Of a DNA stretch of 64,000 bases, positions 61,723 through 64,000 are shown in pieces. Numbering within the stretch: position 1 is the first letter of the stretch; each line of letters starts with the position of its first letter. Under the pieces are notes generated by a model. That model was not told the DNA's origin. It did no database searches and saw only the letters and a program-made list of their open reading frames with translations. Source of the stretch: Actinoplanes sp. M2I2 (GTDB lineage: Bacteria; Actinomycetota; Actinomycetes; Mycobacteriales; Micromonosporaceae); contig NZ_JALPVJ010000001.1 of NCBI RefSeq assembly GCF_023544445.1, positions 682,001 through 746,000 on the forward strand, given 5' to 3'. The translations under genes were made by a program, and so were the position numbers.

Positions 61723-62691
61723 ATGGAGAGCATCACCAAGAACCGGCAGTCGCTCGACACCCTGCGGGCGATGGTGGCGCGCGCCTACGGCCCCGATCAA
61801 GTTCCTTCCGGTACGCGGGAGTGGGTGCACGAGCTGGGCCACGGCTGGTTCAACGTGGCCTACCGGCTTCGCCTGCGCGACGGCTACCAGGCGGTCCTCA
61901 AGGTCGCGCCGCCGGCCGGGGTCGAGGTGCTGACCTACGAGCGCCGGGCGATGGCCACCGAACTGGCCGCGCTGTCGCTGATCTCGACCGGCACCGGCGT
62001 GCCGGTGCCCCGGGTCGACTTCGCCGACAGCAGCGGCGAGCTGGTCGACGCCGACTGGTTCATGATGCCCTTCGTGGACGCCGACAACTACGGCATCATC
62101 CGCTCGTCGCTGTCGGCCTGCGAGCAGGACAAGCTGGACGTGGCCGTGGGCGCCGTGACCCGCGAGGTCAACGCGCTGACCGGCGCTGCCTTCGGCCCGC
62201 TGGCCGGCCCCGGCGTGCCCACCTGGCGGCAGTGCTTTCTGGGCCTGGTCGACGACGTCCTGGGCGACGGCGAGCGGCGGTCGGTCGAGCTCGACTACGC
62301 CGCGATCCGCTCGCTGGTCGCCGCCCACGCCGGCTGCCTCGACGAGGTGACCTCGCCCCGCCTGGTCGAGTGGGACCTGTGGCCCAGCAACGTCCTGGTC
62401 CGCGACGGCCGGATCGTCTGCGTGATCGACCACGAGCGGGCCTTCTACGGCGACCCGCTCATGGAGGCCGGCTTCGTGGCCACCCAGCTGCCGGCGTTCG
62501 GCGATCCGACGGCCTTCGTCCGCGGCTACGGCAAGGCGGGCTTCACCGACGACGAGAAGGCTCGCCGCCGCCTCTACAACCTGCACCTGACCCTGACGAT
62601 GGTCGTCGAGGCGGTCTATCGCGGCCACACCGACGGCCGGCAGGAGCAGTGGGCCCGGGCCCGGCTCGCCGAGGCCGTCGCCGCCCTCTGA
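61723..62691 (+). CDS. Aminoglycoside phosphotransferase (APH)-family kinase
   Basis: 322 residues. The N-lobe has HELGHGWFNVAYRLRLRDGYQAVLK (ATP-binding Lys) and the catalytic loop is LVEWDLWPSNVLV, in which the His of HxDxxxxN is Glu-Trp but Asp and Asn remain; the metal-binding segment is CVIDHERAFYGDP. Members phosphorylate aminoglycosides, macrolides or small alcohols. The 6-bp link with the UvrA-like gene suggests a resistance or detoxification operon; the substrate is unknown. Confidence 0.83.
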   Translation: MESITKNRQSLDTLRAMVARAYGPDQVPSGTREWVHELGHGWFNVAYRLRLRDGYQAVLKVAPPAGVEVLTYERRAMATELAALSLISTGTGVPVPRVDFADSSGELVDADWFMMPFVDADNYGIIRSSLSACEQDKLDVAVGAVTREVNALTGAAFGPLAGPGVPTWRQCFLGLVDDVLGDGERRSVELDYAAIRSLVAAHAGCLDEVTSPRLVEWDLWPSNVLVRDGRIVCVIDHERAFYGDPLMEAGFVATQLPAFGDPTAFVRGYGKAGFTDDEKARRRLYNLHLTLTMVVEAVYRGHTDGRQEQWARARLAEAVAAL

Positions 62692-62704
62692 CAGCCCGGC
62701 CCGC

Positions 62705-63595
62705 TCAGCCGAGCAGGGCCTGGGCGACGGCGCGGCCGGAGAGCCAGGCGGTCTGCACGCGGGGCTTGCCGAAGGCGTCACCGCAGAGCCAGACGCGGCC
62801 GCCGGCGACGTACGGGACGTCGGCCGGCTCGGGCTGGGCGTAGGTCCAGCGGTGCACCTGCACCTCGGGGCGGTCGGTCAAGCTCAGCACCTCGGCCACG
62901 GCCGCGGCCAGGATCGGTCCGGCGGCCTCGGGGTGCTCCAGGTGCTGGGCGGCCAGCGCCGGCGTCGAATGCGCGACCAGGACAGGGGCGCCGTCGCCGC
63001 GGCGGTCGCCGTCGTCGAAGACGGTGGCCAGGTCGGGGTGGCCGTTGACGAAGGCGCCCTTCAGCTCGCCCCACTGCCGGGACGGGTAGGTCAGAACGGC
63101 GGCGATCACGGCCTGCCACGTCTGGGCTCGTGCGGCCTCGGCGATCCCCGGCGGCGGGGACAGCCGCAGGGCCTGGGGGCCGGGCATGGCCAGCACGACG
63201 GCGTCCGCGTCGTCCGGCACCGCGTCCAGCGGGGTCGACAGGTGCACGTCGAGGCCCTCGGCCAGGTCGACGGCCAAGGACCGCAGCCCGCCGGGCGCCG
63301 CCCACCGTACCGGTCCGGTCGTCGGCTCGTCGCCGGGAAAGACCCGCAGGGTGTCGGTCCACGGCCGGGCCAGGCCGCGCGACTGCCACGACGTGGCCAG
63401 GGCGGCGAAATCCGGGTCGTCGGCGACGAAATAGGCGGCGCCGATGTCGGCGTACCGGCCGTCGTAACGCTTGCTGGCCAGCCGGCCGCCGGCCACCCGG
63501 CCCCGCTCGACCACCCGGACCCGGGCCCCACCGTCGGTCAGCGCCCGTGCGCACGACAACCCGGCGATCCCGGCTCCCACCACGACAACGTCCAT
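62705..63595 (-). CDS. FAD-dependent amine oxidase/renalase-like oxidoreductase
   Basis: 296 residues from ATG 63595. MDVVVVGAGIAGLSCARALTDGGARVRVVERGRVAGGR is the dinucleotide-binding motif, with GGRLASKR as in renalase and protoporphyrinogen-oxidase-like proteins; VWLCGDAFGKPRVQTAWLSGRAVAQALL closes the FAD site. No signal peptide is present. Substrate unknown. It converges on the APH-family gene. Confidence 0.87.
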   Translation of the reverse strand: MDVVVVGAGIAGLSCARALTDGGARVRVVERGRVAGGRLASKRYDGRYADIGAAYFVADDPDFAALATSWQSRGLARPWTDTLRVFPGDEPTTGPVRWAAPGGLRSLAVDLAEGLDVHLSTPLDAVPDDADAVVLAMPGPQALRLSPPPGIAEAARAQTWQAVIAAVLTYPSRQWGELKGAFVNGHPDLATVFDDGDRRGDGAPVLVAHSTPALAAQHLEHPEAAGPILAAAVAEVLSLTDRPEVQVHRWTYAQPEPADVPYVAGGRVWLCGDAFGKPRVQTAWLSGRAVAQALLG

Positions 63596-63644
63596 GGTGG
63601 GAACCCTATACAGATGGTCTTGCCCGGACCCGGCCGACGGCAAA

Positions 63645-63690
63645 GGCCGGGCCGTCCCCTCCCTTGCCGGCGGGAGGAGACGACCCGGCC
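63645..63690 (-). terminator. Hairpin terminator of the DUF1080 gene
   Basis: Arms of 19 bp (63645-63663 and 63672-63690, two G-U-type mismatches) with an 8-base loop lie 9 bp past the DUF1080 stop. The stem is GC-rich and there is no U-tract, typical of actinomycetes. Confidence 0.75.
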
Positions 63691-63698
63691 CCGGCTCG

Positions 63699-64000
63699 CT
63701 AGGCCGGTTCGATCCAGATGTTGCGGTAGCGGACGTTGGCGCCGGGGTCGCCGTGGTCCTGCAGGCGGATCGGCAGAGCGGCCGCGCTCTCCGCCGCGCC
63801 GTTGCCGGTCGGGCCGTCGATGGTGATGTTGTTGTGCACGGTGACGCCGTTCCAGACCACGGTGACCCGGGCGTTCTCGGTCTTCGTGCTGCCGTTCCAG
63901 CGGGCCGCGCGGAACGTGACGTCGTAGGTCTGCCAGGTCTCGGGCGCCGTTCCGGCGTTGGTCGTGGCCGCCCGCTTCTGATAGATGGCCGCGGAGTCGT
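63699..64000 (-). CDS. DUF1080 (3-keto-disaccharide hydrolase-like) protein, N-terminus beyond the window
   Basis: The last 99 complete codons are visible, ending VRYRNIWIEPA. The segments AAIYQK, ETWQTYDVTFRAARW, VTVVWNGVTVHNNITIDGPT and IRLQDHGDPGANVRYRNIWI are typical of the C-terminal strands of the DUF1080 lectin-like fold. The same fold occurs in the ThuA-containing protein at 33192-34895. The rest of the gene lies beyond position 64000. Confidence 0.87.
   Translation of the reverse strand, partial: DSAAIYQKRAATTNAGTAPETWQTYDVTFRAARWNGSTKTENARVTVVWNGVTVHNNITIDGPTGNGAAESAAALPIRLQDHGDPGANVRYRNIWIEPA

Overview
The window is high-GC DNA with the compact, overlapping gene style of an actinomycete. 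The gene set (a SigB/SigF-type sigma factor, several SpoIIE-type PP2C phosphatases, glucosyl-3-phosphoglycerate synthase, secreted PQQ-type sugar dehydrogenase with PKD and F5/8 domains, LuxR/HisKA_3 two-component pair) suggests a filamentous actinobacterium, most likely Micromonosporaceae (Actinoplanes-like). That placement is inference; no rRNA or other marker is present, and no tRNA, CRISPR array, transposase or phage gene was seen.

Layout. 0-3 kb: a truncated small gene, a single-domain response regulator and a CHASE3 histidine kinase carrying three separate tandem-repeat arrays. 3-9.7 kb: a dehydrogenase/Gfo-Idh-MocA pair diverging from gpgS and a GT4 glycosyltransferase, then a beta-lactamase-fold protein, a secreted phospholipase A2 and a GNAT protein. 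9.7-13.3 kb: a stress-type sigma factor between two SpoIIE phosphatases. 13.3-17.6 kb: methyltransferase, GntR regulator with a DUF1648 membrane protein, and a NarL-type two-component system. 17.7-24.8 kb: GGDEF-EAL protein, TAT-exported phospholipase C, CopC-like copper protein and alpha/beta hydrolase.

25.4-33.1 kb is one of the two most interesting loci: eight minus-strand genes, every junction overlapping, that match an ebo-type cluster (EboA, TatD-like EboB, UbiA-like EboC, TIM-barrel EboE, phosphodiesterase-like EboF). It also has a sugar-phosphate isomerase, a myo-inositol-phosphate-synthase-like protein where other ebo clusters carry the dehydroquinate-synthase-like EboD, and its own trans-polyprenyl synthase. 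Two secreted sugar-modifying proteins (PQQ-type sugar dehydrogenase; ThuA-DUF1080) lie directly upstream on the same strand, with hairpins in the short gaps.

38-40.5 kb holds an OmpR/BaeS two-component system. 40.6-52.4 kb is the second notable locus: asparagine synthetase, a DyP-type peroxidase, a 1.3-kD-residue soluble-adenylyl-cyclase-like signalling protein, and a second DyP peroxidase (catalytic Asp replaced by Glu) heading an operon with three near-identical tandem copies of an unrecognised ~200-residue protein; a fourth, diverged paralogue sits just beyond. 52.6-64 kb: MFS exporter, another SpoIIE phosphatase, a WYL regulator diverging from a RidA protein across a dyad operator, a TetR regulator diverging from an FAD monooxygenase across twin palindromic operators, a UvrA-like resistance ATPase with a phosphotransferase-fold gene, an FAD oxidoreductase and a truncated DUF1080 protein.
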